A stretch of 64,000 bases of DNA from Streptomyces lasiicapitis (GCF_014646335.1 NZ_BMNG01000001.1:62001-126000), one strand, 5' to 3'; positions 15,450-23,517 are shown, numbered from the stretch's first letter. The notes: a model not told the origin generated them from the sequence alone. A program made the numbers and translations.

Positions 15450-17339
15450 TCAGTTACCTCCAGTCGTCGTGCCGGTGGCGAAGGCGGGCTCCGGCTCGCC
15501 GTCGGCGTCCGCGCCGCTCTCCTTGAGCCGCTGCCTGTCCGCCGCGCGGGCCTTGCGCGCGCGGCGCTCCCGCAGCCCGGTGAAGCCCCAGACCGCGACC
15601 GGCGCCAGCGAGATCGCCATGGCGAGCACCGCCCAGGTCCGCATCGCCACATGGGTGTGGCCGAGCACGAACGACGCGACAAGCGAACTGGCGAGGACCA
15701 CCGCCCAGAACAGATGGATGCGGAAGGTCAGCAGCCGGTCGGCGGTGGCGCCACCGCCCTTGGGCGTCACGACGAAGCGGCTCGGGCGGCGCAGCACGGC
15801 GGCGCCGAGCGACTTGGCGTAGATGGGCGCGGAGAGGGCGGACATGGCCATCCCCGCGAGTCCGCCGGAGCCCTCGGGTTCGTGCGGCGAGACGTTGTGG
15901 CGCCGGTTCCACAGGTACAGGCCGATCTGCAGGGCGGCCGCGTCGCTGTAGAGCATCAGCCACACGGAGGCCGCGACCTGGGTGCCGGACGCCCCGAACC
16001 ACAGGAACAGGACGCAACTGAGAATCCCGAGAAGCCAGTTGACTGCCGTCATCGGGTAGTAGACGAGCATCAGCGTGTACGAGAACAGGCGCCCCGGCGG
16101 CATCGTGAACGGCGCCTTCCAGTACTGCTTGAAGAGCGTCTCGTAGGTGCCGCGCGACCAGCGCATCTGCTGGGTGAAGAAGTCCGTCCAGGAGGCCGGG
16201 CCCTCGCCGACGGCCAGCACGTCCGGCGTGTAGACGGACCGCCAGTGCCTGCCGGTGGCCGGGTTCTTGTGCCGGTGCAGCTCGAAGCCGGTGGCCATGT
16301 CCTCGGTGATGGAGTCGTACAGGCCGCCGATCTGGCGCAGGGCGGCGATGCGTACGACGTTGTTGGTGCCGACGAACATGGGCGCGCGGTAGCGGTTGCC
16401 CGCGCGCTGGATCAGCGCGTGGAAGAGGAACTGCTGGGACTCGGCGGCCTTGGTGACCGGTGAGGTGTAGTTGCCGTACACCTGCGGGCCGACGACGAAG
16501 GCGACGTCCGGGTCCCGGAAGAAGCCCATCATCCGCTCCAGGAAGGCCGGGAGCGGCACGTGGTCGGTGTCCACGGAGGCGAAGAAGTCGTACTCGCCGC
16601 CGTGCATGGCGAGCCAGGCGTTGTAGTTGCCGTGCTTGGTGCGGGTCTTGTGCGGGCCCTTCTTGCGGTTCCACTCCGGGACGCCGAGGCGGGTGAAGTG
16701 GCGTACGCCGAGTTCCTCGCAGAGCGCCTTGGCGCCGTCGTCGTCGCCCTCGTCGAGCAGCCACACGTCGAGGGGGCCGGGGTGGTGTATCCGTACGGCG
16801 CCCTCCAGCGTGGCGCGGACCATGGCGAGGGGTTCCTTGCCGGGGACGTACGTCGTCAGGAAGGCGACGCGGGTGCCGGATTCGGGCACCACCGGGATCG
16901 GGTCGCGGGCGACCATCGTGGCGTGCGCGATCGACACCACGTTGACCAGCATGAACAGCTCGATCAGGCCGATGGCGACGAGCATCGTGACGTCGAGGCC
17001 GATCAGCCAGCGGTCGCCGCCCTCACGTTCCGTCCAGTGAGTGGGCCAGACGAGGTACACGAGCAGGGCGCCGGTCAGGACCGGGGCCAGGGTCATCAGC
17101 AGGACGGCGCGTATTCGGTGGGGCTCGCGGGCGAGGAGCGGTCGGTACTGCACCCGGTAGCCGCTGTGGGCGTCGTGGGCGCCACCGGCGGCGGCGCGGC
17201 CGCCCGCGCCTGCCGCTCCCGCCGTCCCTTCCGTGCCCTCCGGCTCGGTGAGCGGTCCGGCGAGCCGGCTGTGGGTGTCGTAGTCGTAGCCCTCCGGCCG
17301 CACAGCGCCCTCCAGGTGATCGAACAAGCCGATACCCAC
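15450..17339 (-). CDS. cslA: Cellulose synthase-like glycosyltransferase CslA
   Basis: A 629-residue processive family-2 glycosyltransferase that makes a beta-glucan at hyphal tips. The N-terminal 75 residues are cytosolic and Gly/Ala-rich, followed by two membrane segments (about 78-98 and 113-137). The catalytic domain has LLDEGDDD, DTDH (DxD), TED and QQMRWSRG (QxxRW). Further membrane segments run from about 415 to 590. The start is a GTG at 17339 with GGGGAAA upstream. It is followed by glxA as a two-gene operon. A perfect inverted repeat lies 48 bp upstream. In S. coelicolor CslA is recruited to tips with DivIVA, which fits scy and filP being in the same window, although 12 kb away. Confidence 0.94.
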   Translation of the reverse strand: MGIGLFDHLEGAVRPEGYDYDTHSRLAGPLTEPEGTEGTAGAAGAGGRAAAGGAHDAHSGYRVQYRPLLAREPHRIRAVLLMTLAPVLTGALLVYLVWPTHWTEREGGDRWLIGLDVTMLVAIGLIELFMLVNVVSIAHATMVARDPIPVVPESGTRVAFLTTYVPGKEPLAMVRATLEGAVRIHHPGPLDVWLLDEGDDDGAKALCEELGVRHFTRLGVPEWNRKKGPHKTRTKHGNYNAWLAMHGGEYDFFASVDTDHVPLPAFLERMMGFFRDPDVAFVVGPQVYGNYTSPVTKAAESQQFLFHALIQRAGNRYRAPMFVGTNNVVRIAALRQIGGLYDSITEDMATGFELHRHKNPATGRHWRSVYTPDVLAVGEGPASWTDFFTQQMRWSRGTYETLFKQYWKAPFTMPPGRLFSYTLMLVYYPMTAVNWLLGILSCVLFLWFGASGTQVAASVWLMLYSDAAALQIGLYLWNRRHNVSPHEPEGSGGLAGMAMSALSAPIYAKSLGAAVLRRPSRFVVTPKGGGATADRLLTFRIHLFWAVVLASSLVASFVLGHTHVAMRTWAVLAMAISLAPVAVWGFTGLRERRARKARAADRQRLKESGADADGEPEPAFATGTTTGGN

Positions 17340-17386
17340 ACAAAAGTGGAGTTTCCCCGGCGTGTCGAACCGGACGCGTCCGTGCG

Positions 17387-17410
17387 AGCGGTTTTACCCT
17401 GCAAACCGCT
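17387..17410. promoter_or_regulatory. Perfect inverted repeat upstream of cslA
   Basis: AGCGGTTT (17387-17394) and AAACCGCT (17403-17410) are perfectly inverted around 8 bases. It sits 48-71 bp upstream of the cslA GTG, in the expected promoter zone. A candidate operator for an unidentified regulator. Confidence 0.5.
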
Positions 17411-17538
17411 ACACGCGGGGCGGTGACAGCGCCCCCCACCTGGCCCCGTGACGGCCCGCGTCCCAGCCCCCGGGCGCCCGGGGGGGGCAGGCGTTCCCAC
17501 CCCCGCGGCCGGCTCGGCTGCACGCAGCGGGGACGGGT

Positions 17539-17581
17539 CCGCCGGACGAGGGTTACCCGGCACCCGGGCATCCCTCGGCGG
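17539..17581. terminator. Long GC-rich hairpin downstream of the TetR operon
   Basis: CCGC pairs with GCGG, then CGAGGG with CCCTCG, then CCCGG with CCGGG around CAC, with small bulges. It lies about 150 bp after the stop of the TetR gene at 17733 in its direction of transcription. It may end that operon and insulate cslA. I considered a riboswitch and found no conserved core. Confidence 0.4.
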
Positions 17582-17732
17582 CCCGGGCCGCTTGGCGGCT
17601 GCGGCCAGCCCCCTCCCGTTCCCCCCGCTGTGGGCTGCTGGGCCGCCAGGAGCGGCTCCCGACCCCTACGGGCAGCCCAGGCAGACGGGGCCGGTATGTG
17701 CGAGGGCGGGGCGTCCCACCCGCACGGCAGCG

Positions 17733-18377
17733 TCAGCCCCGCGCCGCGCGCCGCAAGCGGTGGCGTACCGCGCGCTGGGCGACCGGGCCCAGGTCGTCCA
17801 GGGCCGCGGCCACTGCGGCCAACTGGTCCAGGGCGTCCAGTGCGCGGGTCGCGCCGTCGCGGTCGACCCCCTCGTACAGCTCGATGCCGACGAACGACGC
17901 GGCCACCGCCCGCGCGAGGCCGACCGGGTCGGCGAACTCGCCCAGGGGGGTGGCGGAGAGGACGCGGACGAGGACCTTCTCCACCTCGGCCACCCACAGG
18001 GAGAGGCCCGCTGCCGTCGCGGCGGCGAGGCGGGGCTGCGTCTGCGCGCCCGCGAGCAGTTGCGCAAGGACCGCGACATGCCCGGCCTCCCGCTCCTCCT
18101 CGTGCATCTCCCGGCCGAAGGCCAGCAGTTCACCCAGGGAGGAGATCCCCGCCAACCGCTCCCGGTAGCGGGCCACTCGCTGCTCCGTCGCGTACCGACA
18201 GGCCTCGGAGAGGAGTTCGTCGACCGACCCGAAGTGGTAGAAGACCAGCGCCTGGTTCACCCCGGCCGCCGCCGCCACGCTCCGCGCCGACGTCTTGGCG
18301 ATCCCCTGCTCGACGAGCGTACGAATGGCCCCGTCGAGCAACTTCTCGCGCGTCTGGGCGCCCGCCTGCGGACTCAC
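17733..18377 (-). CDS. TetR/AcrR family regulator, third gene of the SRPBCC operon
   Basis: A 214-residue TetR protein with helix-turn-helix at about 30-50 (TSARSVAAAAGVNQALVFYHFG). The ligand domain is unassigned. It starts with a GTG that overlaps the stop of the DUF4166 gene (GTGA), so it is coupled as the last gene of a three-gene operon. The two 16-bp operators at 19859-19918, upstream of the first gene, are its probable targets, giving autoregulation of the whole operon. Confidence 0.9.
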   Translation of the reverse strand: MSPQAGAQTREKLLDGAIRTLVEQGIAKTSARSVAAAAGVNQALVFYHFGSVDELLSEACRYATEQRVARYRERLAGISSLGELLAFGREMHEEEREAGHVAVLAQLLAGAQTQPRLAAATAAGLSLWVAEVEKVLVRVLSATPLGEFADPVGLARAVAASFVGIELYEGVDRDGATRALDALDQLAAVAAALDDLGPVAQRAVRHRLRRAARG

Positions 18378-19063
18378 GCCCGCACCTCCTCACGCACGGG
18401 CCGCAGCCCGTCCCGCACCCCGCACTCCCGCACGTCGCGGTAGCTCGCCGTGAACGACCCCTCGTACCCGAAGAGCGGCCCGAAGTAGCGGTTGGTGACC
18501 CGCACTTGGATGCGGAAGCGCCCCGCCCGGTCGTCGTACGACTCCCGCACCTCCGCGTCGCCGCCGATCACGTCCGGCACCCGCACGTCCACCGGCCCCT
18601 CCCGGAACCGGTGGATCCCGGACCGGATGACCAGCGACCCGTCAGGACGGGCCGAGAAGTGCAGGTCGCTCGCGAGGTGCTGATGGGTGCCCAGGTAGTC
18701 GAGCACCCGGTCGCCCCGGGGGCCGAGGATCATCTGGGCGTCGAAGCGCCGGGCCCGGCCGGGCAGTTGGAAGGTACGCACGAAGGTCACGGTCTCACGG
18801 CCGAACGAGTCGGCGTACGGCACGTTCTCGATGGTGAAGGGGATGTTCCGGCCCGCACGCGGAACGAGGATGTTGCGGGTCGTGCCGACGGCGAGGAACG
18901 GCTTCACGAAGCGGCCGCCGTGCCAGATCCGGTCCATCACGCCCCGCCCGAAGCACGCCTCACCACTGTCGAGCCCGACGGAGAAGCGCCGCTGGAGCGC
19001 CGGATGCAGCCGCTCGAAGTCGGCTCCGAGGACGGTACGGAAGATCGACGTCGGCGATGTCAT
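18374..19063 (-). CDS. DUF4166 domain protein
   Basis: 229 residues starting MTSPTSIFRTVLGADFERLHPALQRRF. That opening and the closing RYFGPLFGYEGSF are typical of DUF4166, a domain also found fused to saccharopine-dehydrogenase-like proteins. No signal peptide or membrane segment. It overlaps the upstream SRPBCC gene by 4 bp (ATGA) and the downstream TetR gene by 4 bp (GTGA). Function unknown. The tight coupling to a START-fold protein suggests work on a shared lipid or hydrophobic ligand. Confidence 0.85.
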   Translation of the reverse strand: MTSPTSIFRTVLGADFERLHPALQRRFSVGLDSGEACFGRGVMDRIWHGGRFVKPFLAVGTTRNILVPRAGRNIPFTIENVPYADSFGRETVTFVRTFQLPGRARRFDAQMILGPRGDRVLDYLGTHQHLASDLHFSARPDGSLVIRSGIHRFREGPVDVRVPDVIGGDAEVRESYDDRAGRFRIQVRVTNRYFGPLFGYEGSFTASYRDVRECGVRDGLRPVREEVRA

Positions 19064-19821
19064 GCGTGCTGCTCCTTGGCGGTGGCGGTCCGGCGGGCGG
19101 TCCCGCCCTCGGGAGCGGTCAACGTGTCCAGCAAACGCGGCGCCCGCACCCGCCCCGACGGCGTACGCAGACACCGCCGCGCCGCCGGCGTCCCCGGCAA
19201 CGGCGGCACCACGAGCGCGAGCACGGCGACGGCGAGCGCGGCCACCGGCCCGCCGAGCCCCCACGCCGCAGCGACGCACAGGGCACGCCCCACCACCTCG
19301 CCGACGCCGTGGGCAAGCCCCCGCTCAGGCGTGATCCCCCGCTCCAGCCACAACCGCAGCCGGTCGAAGGACCACGCCGTCGCCCACCCCATCAACGGCC
19401 GCATCACGGCCCGGTCGGCGAGCACCCCGAAACGCCCCCACCGCGGCCGGTAGTCGTACCCCGTGAGGAAGCGGACACCGTCACCCGTCGGTACGTAACG
19501 CCAGTACCCGCTGCCCTCGGCGAGCAGCGACAGCGGGTGCGACGAGGCGAACCGGAGCGCCGAGGTCCGGGTGCCGTCGGGCCGCCGCCGCTCGCCCGCG
19601 CTGACCCCGGTCCCGGCGACGGCCAGGAAGGGCAGGACACGCGTGGCGTACCGGAAGCCCTGCGGCTCCCCGGGGACGGCAGGCAGGTAGTCGATCTCCG
19701 TGAAGCGCAGGTCCCAGCGCTGGTGGAGCGCGGGCTCCTGCGTGTGCTCCCACAGCTCGTCGAGGTCGGCGCGGATCAGCGCCTCGACGTACAGACCCGG
19801 CGGACTTCCGTGCCGCTTCAT
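19060..19821 (-). CDS. SRPBCC (START-fold) protein with C-terminal membrane part
   Basis: 253 residues. The first 150 or so have the pattern of a polyketide-cyclase/START-like domain (VEALIRADLDELWEHTQEPALHQRWDLRF at the start). After that come a helical region and one or two membrane segments (about 185-210), then a basic tail. It could bind a lipid at the membrane. First gene of the SRPBCC-DUF4166-TetR operon. Twin mirror-image palindromes lie 38-97 bp upstream. Start: ATG at 19821; the ribosome site is weak. Confidence 0.8.
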   Translation of the reverse strand: MKRHGSPPGLYVEALIRADLDELWEHTQEPALHQRWDLRFTEIDYLPAVPGEPQGFRYATRVLPFLAVAGTGVSAGERRRPDGTRTSALRFASSHPLSLLAEGSGYWRYVPTGDGVRFLTGYDYRPRWGRFGVLADRAVMRPLMGWATAWSFDRLRLWLERGITPERGLAHGVGEVVGRALCVAAAWGLGGPVAALAVAVLALVVPPLPGTPAARRCLRTPSGRVRAPRLLDTLTAPEGGTARRTATAKEQHA

Positions 19822-19858
19822 GACAGGACCCCCACGTCAGCAAGCTCGTCGACAGATT

Positions 19859-19918
19859 TTGAGCGACTGCTCAAATTCGCTGCCACGTAACGTACAGCGC
19901 GTTTGAGCAGTCGCTCAA
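19859..19918. promoter_or_regulatory. Twin 16-bp operators, mirror images of each other
   Basis: TTGAGCGACTGCTCAA at 19859-19874 and TTGAGCAGTCGCTCAA at 19903-19918. Each is a perfect 6-bp inverted repeat around 4 bases, and the second is the exact reverse complement of the first. Their centres are 44 bp apart, about four helical turns, so two dimers could bind the same face. They lie just upstream of the SRPBCC-DUF4166-TetR operon. Confidence 0.72.
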
Positions 19919-19954
19919 GTCCTGTGGCCGGGACGGGCCGTGAGCACGCGAGAA

Positions 19955-19982
19955 GCCCCCGCCGGGAATCCCCGGCGGGGGC
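19955..19982 (-). terminator. Strong hairpin terminator
   Basis: GCCCCCGCCGGG-AATC-CCCGGCGGGGGC, a perfect 12-bp stem. It lies 56 bp beyond the stop of the thiamine-binding gene in its direction of transcription. Confidence 0.8.
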
Positions 19983-20037
19983 TCGAACAGCTCAGGTGGC
20001 CGTCGAAACGGCTCAAGTGACCGAAGGCGGGCGGCGG

Positions 20038-20331
20038 TTACGCCGACAGGTGTCGCTCCACGGTCTCGACCTTGGACGTCATCCCGTCCGTCACACCCGG
20101 GCGGATGTCGGCCTTGAGGACGACGGACACGCGTGGCGCCCGCGCCTCGACGGCGGCGACGGCGCGCTTGACGACGTCCATGACCTCGTCCCACTCGCCC
20201 TCGATGGAGGTGAACATCGCGTCGGTCCGGTTGGGCAGACCCGACTCGCGGACGACCCTGACGGCGTCGGCGACGTACTCCCCCACGTCCTCACCGACGC
20301 CGAGCGGCGTCACGGAGAAGGCGACGATCAT
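20038..20331 (-). CDS. MTH1187 family thiamine-binding protein
   Basis: A 97-residue ferredoxin-like alpha/beta protein: [11 protein letters not shown] at the start, then [28 protein letters not shown] and [12 protein letters not shown], the core of the MTH1187/YkoF family. Members bind thiamine or related compounds; no catalytic role is known. Its start overlaps the stop of the DUF3817 gene by 4 bp (ATGA). Confidence 0.88.
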   Translation of the reverse strand: MIVAFSVTPLGVGEDVGEYVADAVRVVRESGLPNRTDAMFTSIEGEWDEVMDVVKRAVAAVEARAPRVSVVLKADIRPGVTDGMTSKVETVERHLSA

Positions 20332-20672
20332 GCGTTCACGACTCCCTCGCGGCGGGCGCGGGATGCCATCAGCACGGCCTCGGCCTCACGCTTCAGCTTG
20401 CGGTCGGCGAAGAAGCCGCCGGTGGGCAGGACGGAGAGGACGAAGTAGAGGATGCCCGTCTTCGCGTCCCACTTGGTGCGGTTCCAGGCGTCGAGCCAGA
20501 ACAGGACGTACAGGACGAAGAGCAGGCCGTGGATCATGCCCATCACCGGCACGGCGTTGAAGTCCGTGGTCCGCTTCAGCACCGAGCAGACGATGAGCAG
20601 CAGGAAGGACACGGCCTCGGGCACCGAGACCAGACGGAGGCGGCGGAGTGCGGAAGCGGTTTTGATGTCCAC
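20328..20672 (-). CDS. DUF3817 integral membrane protein
   Basis: A 114-residue protein with three membrane segments (about 18-36, 43-62, 73-90). Motifs [21 protein letters not shown] and [13 protein letters not shown] are homologous to those of the protein at 7873-8205. It starts at a GTG with GAAGGTGA upstream. It forms a coupled pair with the thiamine-binding gene. Function unknown. Confidence 0.87.
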   Translation of the reverse strand: MDIKTASALRRLRLVSVPEAVSFLLLIVCSVLKRTTDFNAVPVMGMIHGLLFVLYVLFWLDAWNRTKWDAKTGILYFVLSVLPTGGFFADRKLKREAEAVLMASRARREGVVNA

Positions 20673-20817
20673 GGGTCACCTTCGGGGGGCGGGGGCGGCG
20701 TCGATCTTGTGAACGGATGCACAAGCGGCCCCCATTGTGGCATCAGGGAGTTTCCCGGGTTCGCTCAGGGTCCGGTGCCCTGTCCTCCGCCGCCGCGCTG
20801 CGGCTACCTTCGCTCTC

Positions 20818-21456
20818 GTGGCTACGTTCCGATTGCAGGGCAGCAGAATGCTCGCCGTCGACATGACCGGAGACGCCGTCAAGGCGAAGAACGGCTCGAT
20901 GGTCGCCTACGACGGCACGATGATCTTCAAAAAACTGACCGGGGGCGGCGAGGGCATACGCGGCATGGTCACACGCCGGCTCACCAACGAGCAGATGACG
21001 GTGATGGAGGTGAAGGGGCACGGCACCTGCTGGTTCGCCGATCACGCGACGGAGATCAGCCTGGTGGGCCTGCAGGGCGAGAAGCTGTACGTGGAGTCCA
21101 GCAATCTCCTGTGCACGGACGCCGGCCTGCGCACGGGCACGACGTTCACGGGCCTGCGCGGCGCGACCCAGGGCAACGGCATCTTCACGACCACCGTCGA
21201 GGGCACAGGACAGGCGGCGCTGATCTCGGACGGCCCGGCGGTGCTCCTGCGCGTGACGAAGCAGTACCCCCTCCACGTGGACCCGGGCGCGTACGTCGCG
21301 CACCAGGGCAATCTCAAGCAGAGCTTCCAGTCCGGCGTCACCTTCCGCACACTCATGGGCGAGGGGGGCGGCGAGGCCTTCCAGATCCGGTTCGAGGGCG
21401 AAGGCCTCGTCTATGTCCAGGCCAGTGAGCGCAACACGATCGCGGGAGACGTGTGA
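20818..21456 (+). CDS. AIM24 family protein (1 of 3)
   Basis: 212 residues of double-stranded beta-helix type (AIM24/TerD-associated family): repeats of glycine-rich beta segments such as GLQGEKLYVES and GDGLVYVQAS-like endings (here GEGLVYVQASE). I place the start at a GTG (20818, VATFRLQGSRMLAVDM). There is no clear ribosome site, so it may be leaderless. First of three genes that overlap or nearly touch. Members are linked to membrane or stress functions in bacteria without a known reaction. Confidence 0.83.
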   Translation: MATFRLQGSRMLAVDMTGDAVKAKNGSMVAYDGTMIFKKLTGGGEGIRGMVTRRLTNEQMTVMEVKGHGTCWFADHATEISLVGLQGEKLYVESSNLLCTDAGLRTGTTFTGLRGATQGNGIFTTTVEGTGQAALISDGPAVLLRVTKQYPLHVDPGAYVAHQGNLKQSFQSGVTFRTLMGEGGGEAFQIRFEGEGLVYVQASERNTIAGDV

Positions 21457-21457
21457 C

Positions 21458-22108
21458 ATGCCGTTCCGTGAGGTCAACGCGAAGATGGTCGAGGCGACCG
21501 TCCAGCCCGGCACCAAGATGTTCAGCCAGCGCGGCGCCATGCTCGCCTACAAGGGGGACGTCTCCTTCACCCCCAACGTCGGCGGCGGCCAGGGCGGCCT
21601 GATGTCCATGATCGGCCGCAGGCTCGCCAATGAGAACGTCCCGCTGATGACGGTCGAGGGCGACGGCACGGTGATGTTCGGGCACGGCGGTCACCACGTG
21701 CACGTGATCAGCCTGACCGGCGACACGATGTACGTGGAGGCGGACCGTCTGCTCGCCTTCGACGGCACCCTCCAGCAGGGCACGATGTTCCTCGGCTCGC
21801 AGGGCGGCGTGATGGGCATGGTGCGCGGCCAGGTGTCGGGCCAGGGCCTGTTCACGACGACGCTCAAGGGCCAGGGCGCGGTCGCCGTGATGGCGCACGG
21901 CGGCGTGGTCGAGCTCCCGATCACCCCCCAGCGCCCGGTCCACGTCGACCCCCAGTCGTACGTGGCGCACCACGGCGACGTACGCAACAAGCTGTCCACG
22001 GCGCTGAGCTGGCGCGACATGGTGGGCCGCGGCTCGGGCGAGGCCTTCCAGCTCGAGTTCAGCGGCAACGGCGTGGTGTACGTCCAGGCATCGGAGGAGA
22101 AGCTGTGA
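21458..22108 (+). CDS. AIM24 family protein (2 of 3)
   Basis: A 216-residue paralogue of the preceding protein, with the same order of blocks (MLAYKGDVSF, GTVMFGHGGHHVHVISL, PVHVDPQSYVAHHGDV, FQLEFSGNGVVYVQASE). The ATG is 1 bp after the previous stop, so translation is coupled. Distinct features are the Gly/Met-rich loops (GGGQGGLMSMIG and GGVMGMVRG). It probably forms a hetero-oligomer with its neighbours, as inferred from coupling and homology. Confidence 0.87.
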   Translation: MPFREVNAKMVEATVQPGTKMFSQRGAMLAYKGDVSFTPNVGGGQGGLMSMIGRRLANENVPLMTVEGDGTVMFGHGGHHVHVISLTGDTMYVEADRLLAFDGTLQQGTMFLGSQGGVMGMVRGQVSGQGLFTTTLKGQGAVAVMAHGGVVELPITPQRPVHVDPQSYVAHHGDVRNKLSTALSWRDMVGRGSGEAFQLEFSGNGVVYVQASEEKL

Positions 22109-22923
22109 GCACGCCCGTGATCTTCGACCCGATGACGCTGCCGAGCGACGACAACGTCAACGCCTACACCTTCTGCGTGGAGCTGACCGGCGGCCAGTGG
22201 TTCCTGCAGAAGGGCAAGATGATCGCCTATTACGGGCGCATCGACTTCAACGGCATCGGGCACGGCCGCCTGGACCGCCTCGTGCGGACGTCGTTCCACT
22301 CGCCGCTGCACGCGAGCGACTGGGTGGTGGCCGAGGGCGAGGGCAAGATGCTCCTCGCCGACCGCGCCTTCGATGTGAACTCGTACGACCTGGAGGACGG
22401 CAACCTCACGATCCGCGCGGGCAACCTCCTCGCTTTTCAGCCAACTCTCGCGCTGAAGCAGTCCATCGTCCCGGGTTTTCTCACCCTGATCGGGACCGGC
22501 AAGTTCGTGGCGGTGTCGAGCGGCCCGGTGGTCTTCATGGAGCCGCCGATCCGGGTGGACCCGCAGGCGCTGGTCGGCTGGGCGGACTGCCCCTCGCCCT
22601 GCCATCACTACGACCACCAGTACATGACCGGAGTGATCGGCGGCCTCCGCGCCCTCACCGGTATCGGCGGCACCTCGGGCGAGGAGCACCAGTTCGAGTT
22701 CGTGGGCGCGGGCACGGTGCTGCTGCAGTCCTCGGAGGCGCTGATGGCGGAGACGGCGACCGGCGCGGTCCCGCACCAGGACGGCGTGCCGGGCGGACGC
22801 GGCGCTCAGGGGTCCCAGGGCTCATCGGGGCAGCGGGGGCAACATGGCCAACGTGGACAGCAGCCGCAGGGACCGCGCCTTCCCGGACAACTAGGAGACC
22901 TCCAGCGTCGCTTCGGCCTGTGA
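22105..22923 (+). CDS. AIM24 family protein with collagen-like C-terminal tail (3 of 3)
   Basis: 272 residues. The first 215 or so are the AIM24 fold, more diverged (HVNS-type blocks replaced by VNSYDLEDGNL; CPSPCHHYDHQ gives a Cys/His cluster that might bind metal). The tail from about residue 230 has eight consecutive Gly-X-Y triplets (starting GGRGAQGSQGSSGQRGQ), a collagen-like pattern, then a Pro/Gln end. The other two paralogues lack this tail. The GTG start overlaps the previous stop (GTGA). Confidence 0.85.
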   Translation: MSTPVIFDPMTLPSDDNVNAYTFCVELTGGQWFLQKGKMIAYYGRIDFNGIGHGRLDRLVRTSFHSPLHASDWVVAEGEGKMLLADRAFDVNSYDLEDGNLTIRAGNLLAFQPTLALKQSIVPGFLTLIGTGKFVAVSSGPVVFMEPPIRVDPQALVGWADCPSPCHHYDHQYMTGVIGGLRALTGIGGTSGEEHQFEFVGAGTVLLQSSEALMAETATGAVPHQDGVPGGRGAQGSQGSSGQRGQHGQRGQQPQGPRLPGQLGDLQRRFGL

Positions 22924-22959
22924 GCGGTAGTCTGCGGAGTGTGACGGCGAACGCCTGTA

Positions 22960-22978
22960 CCCCTCGAAATCCGAGGGG
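22960..22978 (+). terminator. Hairpin after the AIM24 operon
   Basis: CCCCTCG-AAATC-CGAGGGG, a perfect 7-bp stem 37 bp after the last AIM24 stop, before the MarR promoter. Confidence 0.6.
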
Positions 22979-23027
22979 TGCGAGGCGTGTCACACCCCGA
23001 CACTCGTTCACCATTCAACTTCTTAGG

Positions 23028-23039
23028 TAGAATCGATTC
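23028..23039 (+). promoter_or_regulatory. -10 box and palindrome at a probably leaderless MarR gene
   Basis: TAGAAT at 23028-23033 fits the -10 consensus (TAGRRT). Transcription would begin about at the ATG at 23041, so the message is probably leaderless; no Shine-Dalgarno sequence is present. The perfect palindrome GAATCGATTC (23030-23039) overlaps the -10 box, a good position for MarR self-repression. Confidence 0.5.
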
Positions 23040-23040
23040 C

Positions 23041-23517
23041 ATGGAGACCGAGACGGCCCCGCAGTGGCTGACCGACGAGGAACAGTGCGCCTGGCGTACC
23101 CACGTAGAGGTCAACAGGATGCTGACGTATCAGCTCGAGAAGGATCTCCAACCGTTCAACCTCACCATGAACGACTATGACATCCTCGTGCACCTCTCGG
23201 AGTCCGAGGACCACCGGATGCGCATGAGCGACCTCGCGTCCGCCACCCTGCAGTCCAAGAGCCGGCTCTCCCACCAGATCACCCGCATGGAGAACGCGGG
23301 CCTGGTCCGCCGGGAGAACTGCGAGTCCGACCGGCGCGGACTGTTCACCGTGCTGACCGACGAGGGCATGGACACCATGAAGCGCGTCGCGCCGCACCAC
23401 GTGGCGTCCGTGCGTCAGCACTTCGTCGATCTGATCTCACCGGAGGCGCTCAGCGACCTGCACAAGGCGCTCACGCCGATCGCGGAGCACCTGCGCGGAC
23501 TGCGCGGCAAGCCTTGA
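23041..23517 (+). CDS. MarR family transcriptional regulator
   Basis: A 158-residue winged-helix dimer. Recognition region MRMSDLASATLQSKSRLSHQITRMENAGLV, wing with RRENCESDRRGLFTVLT (D.R signature plus a cysteine, a possible redox handle). The ATG at 23041 follows directly on the promoter. The ligand is unknown. It follows the AIM24 operon in the same direction after a hairpin, so it is a separate unit. Confidence 0.9.
   Translation: METETAPQWLTDEEQCAWRTHVEVNRMLTYQLEKDLQPFNLTMNDYDILVHLSESEDHRMRMSDLASATLQSKSRLSHQITRMENAGLVRRENCESDRRGLFTVLTDEGMDTMKRVAPHHVASVRQHFVDLISPEALSDLHKALTPIAEHLRGLRGKP

Larger units (their letters stand above)
17340..17732. other. 393-bp intergenic region upstream of cslA
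   Basis: No supported gene. The left part has the cslA promoter region and the inverted repeat at 17387-17410. The right part is extremely GC-rich, with runs of C and G near 17467-17480 and the long hairpin at 17539-17581. Open frames crossing it have no family resemblance. Confidence 0.6.

Noticed and set aside
17539..17581. Riboswitch (ydaO or cobalamin type) upstream of cslA
   Set aside because: The region folds strongly but lacks the conserved core sequences of either class; a terminator for the TetR operon is simpler.
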